Shown piece after piece: positions 25,871 to 35,352 of a DNA stretch of 64,000 bases (its first letter is position 1; every line of letters starts with the position of its first letter). A model generated the notes under the pieces. That model was not told where the DNA came from. It did not search any database and saw only the letters and a program-made list of their open reading frames with translations. The DNA comes from Kocuria rhizophila DC2201 (GTDB taxonomy: Bacteria > Actinomycetota > Actinomycetes > Actinomycetales > Micrococcaceae): NCBI RefSeq assembly GCF_000010285.1, contig NC_010617.1, forward strand, positions 744,001 to 808,000, in the 5' to 3' direction. The position numbers were made by a program, and so were the translations under genes.

Positions 25871-26916
25871 CGCACACCGCGCGGCTGCGGGCGGCGGCCG
25901 TGGTGCTCACGGCGGCCCTCGCGCTGAGCGCGTGCGGAACCGGCACGGAGCAGGACGGGGCGGGCGGCGGGGAACCCGGCGCGGCGGCGTCGTCCCCGGC
26001 GGAGACCGTGAAGATCGCCACCGGCGTGGACACCCAGACCCGCGTGCTCGCCCACCTCTACCAGCAGCGGCTGGCCGCGGACGGCGTGGCCGCCACCGTG
26101 GTGGACGTGGGCAGCAGCCGGGAGCAGATCTTCGCCGCGCTGCGGGACGGGCGGGCCACCATGGTCCCCGACTTCACCGGTGACCTCTACGTCTACGCCC
26201 GCCAGCACGAGCTGCCCGACGCGCAGCGCCCCGGAGCCAGCCCCACCCCCTCCGCCGACGCCTCCGAGGGCACGGACGCCCCGCGCGGACTGCTCGACTC
26301 GCTCGGGCAGTTCCTGGGGATCACGGGGGAGACCGGCCCGTCCGAGGACGACGTGTACCGCGCCCTGCCGCAGGTGCTGCCGAGCGGGCTGCAGGTGCTC
26401 GACTCCTCCCCGGCGCAGCGCACGGACCGAATGGTGGTGACCGCCGCGACCGACGCGCAGTACTCGCTGGGGGACATGAACTCCGCGGGAAAGCAGTGCG
26501 GCAAGCTCTCCGTGGGCATGCCCTCCGGCTACGCGGACAGCGCCCAGGGCACCCGCGGGCTGAAGGCCTACTACCGGTGCTCGCCCAGGTCGGCACACGA
26601 GTACGGCAGCACGGACGAGCTCGTGGACGCCCTGCTGCAGGACAAGGTGCAGGCCGCGGTGCTCAAGTCCTCCGAGCCGGTGATCCAGGACGAGGGGCTC
26701 GTGGTGCTCGACGACCCCGACCGGCTCTTCCGCCCCGAGCGCGAGGTGGTGCTCAGCTCGCAGACCCTCAGCGACAGTGCCACCGCGTCGGTCAACGCGG
26801 TCTCCGCGGACTTGAGCTCCGAGGATCTCAGCACCATCACCCGCCTGGCCGGCGGCGAGCACCCCGCGATGAGCCCGGAGAAGACCGCCGCCTACGTGCG
26901 GGACCGCCCGCGCTGA
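25867..26916 (+). CDS. OpuAC-type osmoprotectant-binding lipoprotein
   Basis: 349 residues. Signal peptide with lipobox LSAC (Cys about 22), then a substrate-binding protein of the glycine betaine/choline (OpuAC) family: VKIATGVDTQTRVLAHLYQQ, TMVPDFTGDLYVYA and a C-terminal TLSDSATASVNAVSADLS region. A Pro/Ala/Ser insertion lies at about 118-140. No permease or ATPase is adjacent; it is instead coupled to the NUDIX gene by a 4-bp overlap. Confidence 0.85.
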   Translation: MTHTARLRAAAVVLTAALALSACGTGTEQDGAGGGEPGAAASSPAETVKIATGVDTQTRVLAHLYQQRLAADGVAATVVDVGSSREQIFAALRDGRATMVPDFTGDLYVYARQHELPDAQRPGASPTPSADASEGTDAPRGLLDSLGQFLGITGETGPSEDDVYRALPQVLPSGLQVLDSSPAQRTDRMVVTAATDAQYSLGDMNSAGKQCGKLSVGMPSGYADSAQGTRGLKAYYRCSPRSAHEYGSTDELVDALLQDKVQAAVLKSSEPVIQDEGLVVLDDPDRLFRPEREVVLSSQTLSDSATASVNAVSADLSSEDLSTITRLAGGEHPAMSPEKTAAYVRDRPR

Positions 26917-26980
26917 CCGGCCGTCCGGGCCGGGGTGTCATGCCCGGAACCCGCCGGTAGGCCCCGAGTAGTCTGGCCCC

Positions 26981-28198
26981 ATGGCAAAGGTGAAGCAGTC
27001 CGACAAACTGAAGAACGTCCTCTACGACATCCGCGGCCCCGTGCTGGAGCAGGCGGAGAAGATGGAGGCCGCCGGTCAGCGCATCCTGCGCCTGAACATC
27101 GGCAACCCCGCACCCTTCGGCTTCGAGGCACCGGACGCCATCCTGGTGGACATGATCAAGAACCTGCCGAACGCGCAGGGCTACTCGGACTCCCGCGGCA
27201 TCTACTCCGCGCGCACCGCGGTGGTGCAGTACTACCAGACGCGCGGGATCATGAACCTGGACACCGACGACGTCTATTTGGGCAACGGCGTGTCCGAGCT
27301 GATCACCATGACCCTGCAGGCGCTGTGCAACCCCGGTGACGAGCTGCTGATCCCCTCCCCGGACTACCCGCTGTGGACCGCCTCGGTGGCGCTGTCCGGC
27401 GGCACCCCCGTGCACTACCGGTGCGACGAGGAGAACGGGTGGAACCCGGACCTCGAGGACATGGCCTCGAAGATCACGGAGCGCACCAAGGGCATCGTGA
27501 TCATCAACCCCAACAACCCCACGGGTGCGGTGTACTCGCGGGAGACCCTGCAGAAGATCGTGGACCTGGCCAAGGAGCACGACCTCATCCTGTTCTCGGA
27601 CGAGATCTACGAGAAGATCACCTACGACGACGCCGAGATGATCAACACCGCGAGCCTCACCGGCGAGGACGTGCTGTGCCTGACGTTCTCCGGGCTCTCC
27701 AAGGCCTACCGGGTGGCGGGCTACCGCTCCGGGTGGCTCGCGATCACCGGGCCCAACTGGCGGGCGGAGTCCTACCTGGAGGGCATCAAGCTGCTCGCCA
27801 ACATGCGCATGTGCGCCAACGTGCCCGCGCAGCACGCCATCCAGACCGCCCTGGGCGGGTACCAGTCGATCAACGACCTCATCCTCCCCGGCGGGCGCCT
27901 CAAGGCCCAGCGGGACATTGCGCACCGCAAGCTCAACGAGATCGACGGCGTCACGTGCCAGCAGGCCCGTGGGGCGCTCTACCTGTTCCCCAAGCTGGAC
28001 GTGGAGAAGTTCGGGATCGTGGACGATGAGCGCTTCGCCCTGGACCTGCTCAAGGAGCAGAAGATCCTGCTGAGCCACGGCTCCGCGTTCAACTGGAGCG
28101 AGCCGGACCACTTCCGGCTGGTCACCCTGCCGGCCGTGGACATGCTGGACACGGCCCTGGACCGGCTGGGCGAGTTCCTCTCGACCTACCAGCAGTAG
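26981..28198 (+). CDS. PLP-dependent aminotransferase (AlaA-like)
   Basis: 405 residues, fold type I, class I/II. Schiff-base Lys in FSGLSKAYRVAGYRSGW (about 242-258), IVIINPNNPTGAVYS and LILFSDEIYEKITYD are standard. The N-terminus (LRLNIGNPAPFGFEAPD) and length match AlaA-type alanine-glutamate transaminases. TAGTCT (26969-26974) is exactly 6 nt before the ATG, so probably leaderless. Confidence 0.92.
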   Translation: MAKVKQSDKLKNVLYDIRGPVLEQAEKMEAAGQRILRLNIGNPAPFGFEAPDAILVDMIKNLPNAQGYSDSRGIYSARTAVVQYYQTRGIMNLDTDDVYLGNGVSELITMTLQALCNPGDELLIPSPDYPLWTASVALSGGTPVHYRCDEENGWNPDLEDMASKITERTKGIVIINPNNPTGAVYSRETLQKIVDLAKEHDLILFSDEIYEKITYDDAEMINTASLTGEDVLCLTFSGLSKAYRVAGYRSGWLAITGPNWRAESYLEGIKLLANMRMCANVPAQHAIQTALGGYQSINDLILPGGRLKAQRDIAHRKLNEIDGVTCQQARGALYLFPKLDVEKFGIVDDERFALDLLKEQKILLSHGSAFNWSEPDHFRLVTLPAVDMLDTALDRLGEFLSTYQQ

Positions 28199-28211
28199 CG
28201 CCGCGCGCGCG

Positions 28212-28502
28212 TCACTCGGACGACGACGCCGCCTGCTCCCGGTCCTCACGACGGGCGCGGGCGGCGTCGAGCCGTTCCCGGGCGCCGTCGAGCCACTGCT
28301 CGCAGCGGGTGGCGAGGGCCTCGCCGCGCTCCCACAGCTGCAGGGACTCCTCCAGGGAGGTGCCGCCCGTCTCGAGCTGGGAGACGATCTGCACGAGCTG
28401 CTCGCGGGCCTGCTCGTAGCTCAGGTGGTCGATGTCGGAGAGGTCCGGCGCCCCCTGCTGGGGGCTCTGCTGGGAGTCGGCGTTCTGGTTCTGCTGTGCC
28501 AC
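28212..28502 (-). CDS. xseB: Exodeoxyribonuclease VII small subunit
   Basis: 96 residues. Core LSYEQAREQLVQIVSQLETG then SLEESLQLWERGEALATRCE matches XseB (helical, binds the large subunit). N-terminal Gln/Asn-rich and C-terminal Glu/Ser-rich ends extend beyond the core. GTG start with AAGGA ribosome-binding site. Downstream of xseA on the same strand. Confidence 0.93.
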   Translation of the reverse strand: MAQQNQNADSQQSPQQGAPDLSDIDHLSYEQAREQLVQIVSQLETGGTSLEESLQLWERGEALATRCEQWLDGARERLDAARARREDREQAASSSE

Positions 28503-28607
28503 GGTGTTCCTTCCGGTGGTGATCTCTGGTGATGCGGGGTGTGCGGTGCTGGGCGGCGCCCCGAGAAAGGCACTGAGGGGACGCGCCGCGCGGGGCTGGG
28601 GAATGGG

Positions 28608-29921
28608 TCAGTGCTCGCCCGGCTGGCGGGTGCTCGTGCCGGTGACGTCCACGCCGAGCTCCCCGGCGGCCAGCCGCACGGTGAGCTGCTGACCCACCTG
28701 CGCGCGGGAGGCGTCCGTGAGCACGGAGCCGTCCGTGGTCTGCACCACGGCGTAGCCGCGGTCCAGGGTCTGCTGCGGGGAGAGTGCGCGGACCCGGGCG
28801 CGCATCTGGGCCACGGAGTCCTGGGCCCGCAGGGTGAGGGAGTTCGTGGCGGTCCACGCCCGGGTGCGCCAGCGGTCGAGGTCCTCCTCGCGCACGAGGA
28901 TCATGCCGTCCGGCTGGGAGAGCACCGGGCGCGAGCGCACGGTGGCCAGGCCCTGCTGCTCCCGCTCGATCAGCGACCCCACGGCGCGGTCCAGGGCGGC
29001 GCGGGCCTGCCCGAGGCGCAGCCGCTCCTCGTGGACGTCCGGGACCACGCGCTTGCCGGCGTCCGTGGGGGTCGAAGCCCGCACGTCCGCCACGTGGTCC
29101 AGCAGGGGCTGGTCGTTCTCGTGGCCGATCGCGCTGACCACCGGGGTGCGGGCCGCGAAGACCGCGCGCAGCAGGGACTCCTCGCTGAACGAGAGCAGGT
29201 CCTCGAAGGCGCCGCCACCGCGGGCGATCACGATCACGTCCACCTCGGCCATGGCGTCGAGCTCCTCCAGCGCCCCGATGACGGCGCGTGCCGAGCCTGA
29301 GCCCTGGACGGGGACCTCGCGGATCTCGAACTGCACGCCCGGCCAGCGGTTGGTGGCGTTGCGCACCACGTCCTTCTCGGCGTCCGAGTTGCGCCCGGTG
29401 ATCAGGCCCACGCGGTGGGGCAGCACGGGCAGGGGCTTCTTGCGGGCGGGGTCGAAGAGTCCCTCGTCCGCGAGGGCGCGGCGCAGCCGTTCGAGGCGCT
29501 CCAGCAGGTCCCCCAGGCCCACGGGGCGGATGTCCCGGCCCAGCATGGAGAGCCGACCGGTCTTGACGTAGAAGTCCGCCTGCAGGTTCACGACCACGCG
29601 TGAACCCCGTTCGAGCGGGCGCTCCAGGCGGGCCATCTCCTTCTTGAAGAGGGTTACGCTCACGGACGCCTCCTCCTGGAGGTCGCGCAGCGTCACGTAG
29701 CAGACGCGGGCGCGCTCGTTGACCTCGATCACCTGCCCCTCGACCCAGGCGTCCGGGGCCTTCTGGACCCAGCCGTGCAGAGCGTGCGAGAGCTTGCTCA
29801 GCGGCCAGGGATTCTCCGGGGAGGTGTCCCGGGCCAGCCGGGGCAGCTCAGCGGGCGGTTCCTGCTGCCCGGGGGCGCCGTGGGCGTGCGGCGCGGCGTC
29901 GTGGGGGAACGAGGTGTCCAT
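28608..29921 (-). CDS. xseA: Exodeoxyribonuclease VII large subunit
   Basis: 437 residues. N-terminal OB-fold (WVEGQVIEVNERARVCYVTL), then the nuclease domain with VGLITGRNSDAEKDVVRN, DVIVIARGGGAFEDLLSFSE and PVVSAIGHENDQPLLDHVAD, the XseA hallmarks. An extra ~30-residue N-terminus precedes the OB fold. Degrades single-stranded DNA to oligonucleotides with XseB; together a repair nuclease. Confidence 0.95.
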   Translation of the reverse strand: MDTSFPHDAAPHAHGAPGQQEPPAELPRLARDTSPENPWPLSKLSHALHGWVQKAPDAWVEGQVIEVNERARVCYVTLRDLQEEASVSVTLFKKEMARLERPLERGSRVVVNLQADFYVKTGRLSMLGRDIRPVGLGDLLERLERLRRALADEGLFDPARKKPLPVLPHRVGLITGRNSDAEKDVVRNATNRWPGVQFEIREVPVQGSGSARAVIGALEELDAMAEVDVIVIARGGGAFEDLLSFSEESLLRAVFAARTPVVSAIGHENDQPLLDHVADVRASTPTDAGKRVVPDVHEERLRLGQARAALDRAVGSLIEREQQGLATVRSRPVLSQPDGMILVREEDLDRWRTRAWTATNSLTLRAQDSVAQMRARVRALSPQQTLDRGYAVVQTTDGSVLTDASRAQVGQQLTVRLAAGELGVDVTGTSTRQPGEH

Positions 29922-29979
29922 GGTCCATGAGTATCACCCGCCGGGGACACGCACAGCGTGTTCTCACTACAGTGGAGCG

Positions 29980-30906
29980 GTGAGCTCCTCCGCGCGCCCC
30001 CGCGTTCCCGCACCCCTCCGCAGCCTCGCCGCGGCGCTGCTGGCCGTGCTGGCCGGGGCGGGATTCGCGCTGTGGCTGGGGATCACGTGGCTGCAGGACC
30101 ACGTGCTCTCGCCCTCCGGGTTCCAGGACACGGCCGCCGCCGTGATCACGGAGACCTCCTTCCAGGACGAGCTCGTGGGCGCCGTGCTGGACCGCGCCAC
30201 GCTCGGCGTGCTGCAGGACGCGGACACCGGCATCGCCCCCGTGGACCGGGCCGTCGAGAGGCTCCGCACGGCCGTGGTGGACGCCGCCCGCACGTGGCTC
30301 ACGGCGCCGGAGCAGGAGGGCACCTGGATCCAGGTGCTCAACGACACCCACGACGCCAACGTCCCCCTCACCCCCTCGGCCGGTGCCGCTCCCGACGAGC
30401 TCGTGGTGGACCTCGGCGCACTGGGCCGGGCGGTGGACCACCAGGTCCAGGACACCGTGGGCATCTCCCCGGGCATCGACACCCACGCCCTGCGGATCAC
30501 GGTCCCCGGCGCGCACACCGGCCCGGTGGTGGACGCTCTCGTGCGGCTCGCCCAGTGGCGCTACGTGCTGCCGTGGTTCGCCGGTGCCGCCGCGGTGCTC
30601 TGCGTGCTCTGCGCACCCCGGCGGTGGACGGCGCTCGCCGGTGTGGGGGCCGCCGGGGTGGTGTGCGCCGGGATCCTGCTGTGCCTGGGACTCGTGGCCA
30701 CCCGCACCGTGGTGAACGCCTCCGCCGTGGATCCCGTGGCCCACCTGGTCACGGAGCAGATCTTCTCCCTGCTGCGGGACTCGTTCGTCGCGCGCTGCGT
30801 GGAGGCGATGATGTGGGCCGCCGGGGTGGCGGTGGTGGGTGTGACCGGCGCCGTGGTGCGTGTCCGTACGGTCACTTACGATGGAGGACATGTCCACCGT
30901 GGTTGA
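29980..30906 (+). CDS. Membrane protein of unknown function
   Basis: 308 residues: one N-terminal helix (about 13-35), an extracellular domain (about 36-190) and three C-terminal helices (about 193-290). TACAGT ends exactly 6 nt before the GTG at 29980, which fixes the start. It overlaps the start of ispH by 17 bp. I do not recognise the family; context suggests no function. Confidence 0.72.
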   Translation: MSSSARPRVPAPLRSLAAALLAVLAGAGFALWLGITWLQDHVLSPSGFQDTAAAVITETSFQDELVGAVLDRATLGVLQDADTGIAPVDRAVERLRTAVVDAARTWLTAPEQEGTWIQVLNDTHDANVPLTPSAGAAPDELVVDLGALGRAVDHQVQDTVGISPGIDTHALRITVPGAHTGPVVDALVRLAQWRYVLPWFAGAAAVLCVLCAPRRWTALAGVGAAGVVCAGILLCLGLVATRTVVNASAVDPVAHLVTEQIFSLLRDSFVARCVEAMMWAAGVAVVGVTGAVVRVRTVTYDGGHVHRG

Positions 30907-31969
30907 CCTCTCCATGCCCACCGTTCCCCGGGTGCGTCGCACTCCCCAGGAGATTGCCGACGCCGCCCCGGTCACCGGGCGCAAGGTGCTGCTGGCCGCG
31001 CCGCGCGGCTACTGCGCGGGCGTGGACCGGGCCGTGATCGCCGTGGAGAAGGCGCTGGAGCACTACGGTGCCCCGGTGTACGTGCGCAAGGAGATCGTGC
31101 ACAACAAGCACGTGGTGCAAACGCTCGAGGAACGCGGCGCCGTGTTCGTGGAGGAGACCGACGAGGTCCCCGAGGGCTCGCTGGTCGTGTTCTCCGCCCA
31201 CGGGGTGTCTCCGGCCGTGGTGCAGTCCGCCCACGACCGCAACCTCCACACCATCGACGCCACCTGCCCGCTGGTCACCAAGGTGCACCGCGAGGCCGTG
31301 CGCTTCGCCAAGAACGACTACGAGATCCTCCTGATCGGACACGTGGGCCACGAGGAGGTCGAGGGCACGTTCGGGGAGGCTCCCGAGCACATCCAGATCG
31401 TGAACTCCCCGGAGGACGTGGACACCCTGGAGGTGCACGATCCCGACAAAGTCGTGTGGCTGTCCCAGACCACCCTCAGCGTGGACGAGACCATGGAGAC
31501 GGTGAACCGGCTGCGTGCCAAGTTCCCCAACATGATCGACCCGCCCAGCGACGACATCTGCTACGCCACCTCCAACCGGCAGGCCGCGATCAAGGAGATC
31601 GCCCCGCAGGCGGACCTGGTGCTGGTGGTGGGTTCGGCGAACTCCTCCAACTCGGTGCGCCTCAAGGAGGTGGCCCTGGAGTACGGGGCCCGGCGCGCGG
31701 AGCGCGTGGACTTTGCCAACCAGGTGGACGAGTCCTGGTTCGAGGGCGTGGCCACCGTGGGGCTGACCTCCGGTGCGTCGGTGCCCGAGGTGCTCGTGCA
31801 GCAGGTTCTGGACCTGCTCGCGGAGTACGGCTACGGGGAGGTCGAGGAAGTGGTGACCGCCCAGGAGGACATCCTCTTCTCCCTGCCCAAGGAGCTGCGC
31901 GCCAAGCTCGCGAAGGACGGGGACACCACCCGCGGTCTGGGTGGCCGCGGCACCAAGCCCTCGCGGTGA
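30890..31969 (+). CDS. ispH: 4-hydroxy-3-methylbut-2-enyl diphosphate reductase
   Basis: 359 residues. Last enzyme of the MEP isoprenoid pathway. The three Fe-S ligands are present: [15 protein letters not shown] (N-terminal), [12 protein letters not shown] (middle) and [11 protein letters not shown] (C-terminal); the catalytic Glu region is [16 protein letters not shown] lies 7 nt before the ATG at 30890; ATG at 30881 is an alternative. Confidence 0.95.
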   Translation: MSTVVDLSMPTVPRVRRTPQEIADAAPVTGRKVLLAAPRGYCAGVDRAVIAVEKALEHYGAPVYVRKEIVHNKHVVQTLEERGAVFVEETDEVPEGSLVVFSAHGVSPAVVQSAHDRNLHTIDATCPLVTKVHREAVRFAKNDYEILLIGHVGHEEVEGTFGEAPEHIQIVNSPEDVDTLEVHDPDKVVWLSQTTLSVDETMETVNRLRAKFPNMIDPPSDDICYATSNRQAAIKEIAPQADLVLVVGSANSSNSVRLKEVALEYGARRAERVDFANQVDESWFEGVATVGLTSGASVPEVLVQQVLDLLAEYGYGEVEEVVTAQEDILFSLPKELRAKLAKDGDTTRGLGGRGTKPSR

Positions 31970-32002
31970 GCTGTGGCGCCGGGTCCTTCTACTGGGCCCC
32001 AG

Positions 32003-32105
32003 CACCCGCTCCTCACGTCGAGTCTCGGCAACCGCTCCTCACGCTGAGCCCTGGTGCCGGTCCCTCGCGTCGAGCCCCGGCACCCGCCCCTCACGTTGAG
32101 CCCGG
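32003..32105. repeat. 26-bp tandem repeat downstream of ispH
   Basis: Four consecutive units of 26, 26, 26 and 25 bp with the pattern CACCCGCTCCTCACGTCGAG followed by CCCCGG; a decayed fifth unit may precede (31976-32002). It fills the gap between convergent ispH and rmuC. Confidence 0.75.
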
Positions 32106-32130
32106 CGTCAGGCCCTTGCCCTGGGCGGCG

Positions 32131-33333
32131 TCAGTCGCTCACGAACTCCGTGGCCGTGACCGGACGGGGCACCGAGTCCACGGGCCTGGTCTCCAGTGCC
32201 TCGGAGTCGGTGGCCGTGGGATCCAGTTCGGCGATCCTGCGCGCCGAGGGCAGCACTCGTGACTCCAGCGAACCCACGAGCTTGTTGTAGCCCTCCACCG
32301 AGCGCCGCAGCGAACCGCCCATGTCGGACAGGTGCTTGCCCACCGAGCCCATGCGGTCGTAGAGCTCCCGGGACAGCCGGTACAGCTCTCGCGCGTTGTC
32401 CGTGAGGGTGGCCTGACGCCAGCTGAACGCCACGGCCTTGAGCGAGGCGAGCAGGGACACCGGGGACACCAGGGCCACGTTCGCACGCGCCGCGTGATCC
32501 AGCAGGGAAGCGTCCGCATCCAGCGCGGCGGCCAGGGCGGACTCGACAGGCACGAAGCACATCACCAGCTCGGGGGAGTTCTCCTCCGCGGACCAGTACT
32601 TCTTGGTGCCCAGCGTGTTCACGTGCGCCCGCAGGGCCTTGGCGTGGGCGGCGAGCAACTGGGCGCGGCGCTGCTCGTTCTCGGGGGAGCCGTCCGCAGG
32701 GACGGCCTGGGCGTCCAGGTAGGAGGACATGGGGGCCTTCGCGTCCACCACCACGGTCTGCGCCCCGGGCAGGTTGATCACCATGTCCGGGCGCTGGGTG
32801 CCGGACTCCGTGGCGCGCACCGTCTGCTCCGTGAAGTCCACGTGGCGGGTCATCCCGGCGGCCTCCACCACGCGGCGCAGCTGCATTTCACCCCAGGCGC
32901 CGCGAGCCGTGGTGGAGCGCAGGGAACCCTCCAGGGAGGTGGTGGCGTGCAGCAGCTGCTGGTCCGTGGTGCGGGCCGCCTCCAGGGCCTGGGCCACGGC
33001 TCCGAACTGCTGTGCACGGTCCCGCTCCAGCTGGTTCACGTGCCGCCCCACGGAGGAGAGCTGGTCGTTGAGCGGTGCCAGCGCGCGCATGACGTCCTGG
33101 TCCTGCACGGCTCGAGCCTCGAGGGACTCCACACGCTGCTCGAGCTGCTCAGCGGCGGCCCGCGCGGAGGCGGCGTCCTGCAGGGCGGCGAGCCTCTGCC
33201 CCCGGGCATCCTCCAGCTCGGTCTCCAGCGCCGTGGACTTCTGGTGGGCCAGCACGTACCCCAGCACCACACCCACCACGAGGGCGAACAGCGCCCACAA
33301 CCACCACACCTGAGCCATCACCGAAGCATCCAT
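32131..33333 (-). CDS. rmuC: RmuC-family DNA recombination protein
   Basis: 400 residues from ATG at 33333. N-terminal helix (QVWWLWALFALVVGVVLGYV), a long coiled coil (about 35-130), then the RmuC nuclease-like domain: TARGAWGEMQLRRVVEAAGM, VINLPGAQTVVVDAKAPMSS and SPELVMCFVPVESALAAAL. RmuC limits recombination at inverted repeats. The C-terminal ~30 residues are variable. Confidence 0.92.
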   Translation of the reverse strand: MDASVMAQVWWLWALFALVVGVVLGYVLAHQKSTALETELEDARGQRLAALQDAASARAAAEQLEQRVESLEARAVQDQDVMRALAPLNDQLSSVGRHVNQLERDRAQQFGAVAQALEAARTTDQQLLHATTSLEGSLRSTTARGAWGEMQLRRVVEAAGMTRHVDFTEQTVRATESGTQRPDMVINLPGAQTVVVDAKAPMSSYLDAQAVPADGSPENEQRRAQLLAAHAKALRAHVNTLGTKKYWSAEENSPELVMCFVPVESALAAALDADASLLDHAARANVALVSPVSLLASLKAVAFSWRQATLTDNARELYRLSRELYDRMGSVGKHLSDMGGSLRRSVEGYNKLVGSLESRVLPSARRIAELDPTATDSEALETRPVDSVPRPVTATEFVSD

Positions 33334-33403
33334 GCGCTCACCATGACAATCCCGTCCGACACGCATAAGCGCCCCGGCGGAGCTCGTCACCGGATCCGGA
33401 GGG

Positions 33404-34015
33404 CTACAGCCACCCGTTGCGAGCAGCGACGGCCGCGGCCTCGGTCCGGTTGGCGGTTCCGGTCTTGCCGATCGCCGAGGACAGGTGGTTGCGCACCGTC
33501 CCTGCGGAGAGGTGCAGGGCCCGCCCGATCTGCCCCGCCGAGGCCCCGTGGGACGCTTCCCGCAGCACGTCCTGCTCCCGCGGGGTCAGGGGGTTTGGTC
33601 CGGCCAGCAGGGACTTCTCGGCCAGCGCCGGGTCGACCACGCGCAGCCCGGCGTGCACCTTCCGGATGGCCTCTGCGAGCTCCGCAGCGGGGGTGTCCTT
33701 GACCACGAAGCCGGACGCCCCGGCGTCGAACGCGCGCCGCAGGTAGCCGGGGCGGTCGAACGTGGTGACCATCAGGCACCGCGTCCCGCGCCCGGCAGCC
33801 ACGATTCGCTCGGTGGCCTCCAGCCCGGTGAGGCCGGGCATCTCGATGTCCAGCAGGGCCACGTCCACGGGGAGCTCCCCGGCAAGAGCGACCGCCTCGG
33901 CACCGTCGGCGGCCTGGGCCACCACGGTGATGTCCGGTTCCAGGTCCAGCAGAGCGGCCAGTCCGGCGCGCACGAGGGCCTGGTCGTCCGCGATCAGCAC
34001 TCGGATCTCGGTCAT
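33404..34015 (-). CDS. NarL/FixJ-type response regulator
   Basis: 203 residues. Receiver domain with ADDQALVRAG, phospho-Asp in VDVALLDIEMPGLTG (about 53) and Lys in FVVKDTPAAEL; LuxR-type HTH at the C-terminus (LTPREQDVLREASHGASAGQ, then LHLSAGTVRNHLSS). Overlaps the kinase gene by 4 bp. Likely controls the upstream ABC exporter operon. Confidence 0.94.
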   Translation of the reverse strand: MTEIRVLIADDQALVRAGLAALLDLEPDITVVAQAADGAEAVALAGELPVDVALLDIEMPGLTGLEATERIVAAGRGTRCLMVTTFDRPGYLRRAFDAGASGFVVKDTPAAELAEAIRKVHAGLRVVDPALAEKSLLAGPNPLTPREQDVLREASHGASAGQIGRALHLSAGTVRNHLSSAIGKTGTANRTEAAAVAARNGWL

Positions 34016-35352
34016 GCCCGCCTCACCTCCACGATCGTGCCGCCCCGGGGATCCCGCGCGACCGTCACCTCACATCCCGCAGCCCGAGCCCGCTCCTTCA
34101 TGCCGCGGATGCCGTTGCCCTCTCGCAGCTCCGGTTCGGCGGCACCGCCCCCGGTGCTCGCCTCGGGTCCGGAGCACGACGACGCCGCCTCACCGCGGTC
34201 CCCGGCCCGCACCGGCCGCGGCGAGTCCGGGCCGACGTGCCCCACACTGGCCCGGTCGGGCACATCCGCCGCGGCGTCGTCGGGGCGCGGAGGGCTCGTC
34301 GAGGGCGCCTCGCCGCCCGGACGAGCGACGGTGTCGGTCCGGGCTGAGTGGTGAGTGAGGGCACCCGCAGCCCGTGCGCCGTCGTCCGCGATGCGCAGCG
34401 ACGAACCGGTGACCGTGACGCGGCAGTGAGCGGCGCCCGAGTGGCGAACCACATTGGTCACGGCCTCGCGCAGGATCCATGCGAACACGGAACGGGTGAC
34501 GGCGTCGAGGGGCGGGACCGAGGACGGCAGGTGCGGGTTGATCCCGGCAGCGCGCAGGGCGGCACGTGCCTGGACGAGCTCCACCCCCAGATCCAGGTCG
34601 CGCAGCCTGCCCACCGTGGAGCGGACGTCGGTGAGGGCTTCGCGGGACAGGGCCAGGACATCGTTCAGCTCGGCGACGGCGCGCTGCGGGTCCGTCTCCA
34701 CGAGCCGCTGGGCGAGCTGCGTCTTGACGGTGATGACCGTGAGGGAGTGGCCCAGGATGTCGTGCACGTCCCGACCCACGGCCTCGCGCTGCCGGGAGAT
34801 CTCGAGCTCGCGGGCCAGGCGCTCGTGGGTCTCGGAGCGATCCACGGCGAAGCGGGAGAGCAGGATGATCGGCCCGGGCAGGACCAGGCCGAACAGCGGC
34901 CAGAACCACTGCTCCCGGGGGAGCAGCATGAGCAGCGGAACCAGGGCGGCCGTCTCGATCAGGAGCGAGGCCAGGATGCCCTGGCGCAAGGGCAGTCGGA
35001 ACGCGCACACGGCCACGAAGAACGGTGCCGTGTAGGCCATGCCCCATGGGGAGGCCGGCAGCAACAGGGTGAGCGGCACCAGCAGGACCGCGCACCACAG
35101 CACGGCGTTGCCCAGCACGCTCAGGTACGGAAGCAGAATCTGCCGGATCCAGGAGACCGTGTAGAGCCCGGCGAAGAGCGCCAGTCCGAGCAGTCCCAGG
35201 GCCCTGGCCCAGATCGGCTCGTCACTCTGCAGCAGTGCCGCGGCGGGAATGACGAGGAACACGAGCCAGACGGTGGCAAACAGCAGGTCCGACCAATGGT
35301 GCTCGGGTTCCTCGGTGCGTGGGCGCGGGGCGGTCCGCGTGGCGGCGCTCAT
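34012..35352 (-). CDS. NarL-type sensor histidine kinase
   Basis: 446 residues from ATG at 35352, overlapping the permease stop. Five or six N-terminal helices, then a HisKA_3 dimerisation domain with the phospho-His in VGRDVHDILGHSLTVI and the ATPase N box REAVTNVVRHSGAAH. Between the G1 (IADDGARAAG) and G2 (GNGIRGMKERARAAG) boxes lies a ~75-residue Ala/Pro/Ser-rich insertion, unusual for the family (normally a few residues). Membrane sensor for the adjacent regulator and ABC exporter. Confidence 0.92.
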   Translation of the reverse strand: MSAATRTAPRPRTEEPEHHWSDLLFATVWLVFLVIPAAALLQSDEPIWARALGLLGLALFAGLYTVSWIRQILLPYLSVLGNAVLWCAVLLVPLTLLLPASPWGMAYTAPFFVAVCAFRLPLRQGILASLLIETAALVPLLMLLPREQWFWPLFGLVLPGPIILLSRFAVDRSETHERLARELEISRQREAVGRDVHDILGHSLTVITVKTQLAQRLVETDPQRAVAELNDVLALSREALTDVRSTVGRLRDLDLGVELVQARAALRAAGINPHLPSSVPPLDAVTRSVFAWILREAVTNVVRHSGAAHCRVTVTGSSLRIADDGARAAGALTHHSARTDTVARPGGEAPSTSPPRPDDAAADVPDRASVGHVGPDSPRPVRAGDRGEAASSCSGPEASTGGGAAEPELREGNGIRGMKERARAAGCEVTVARDPRGGTIVEVRRA

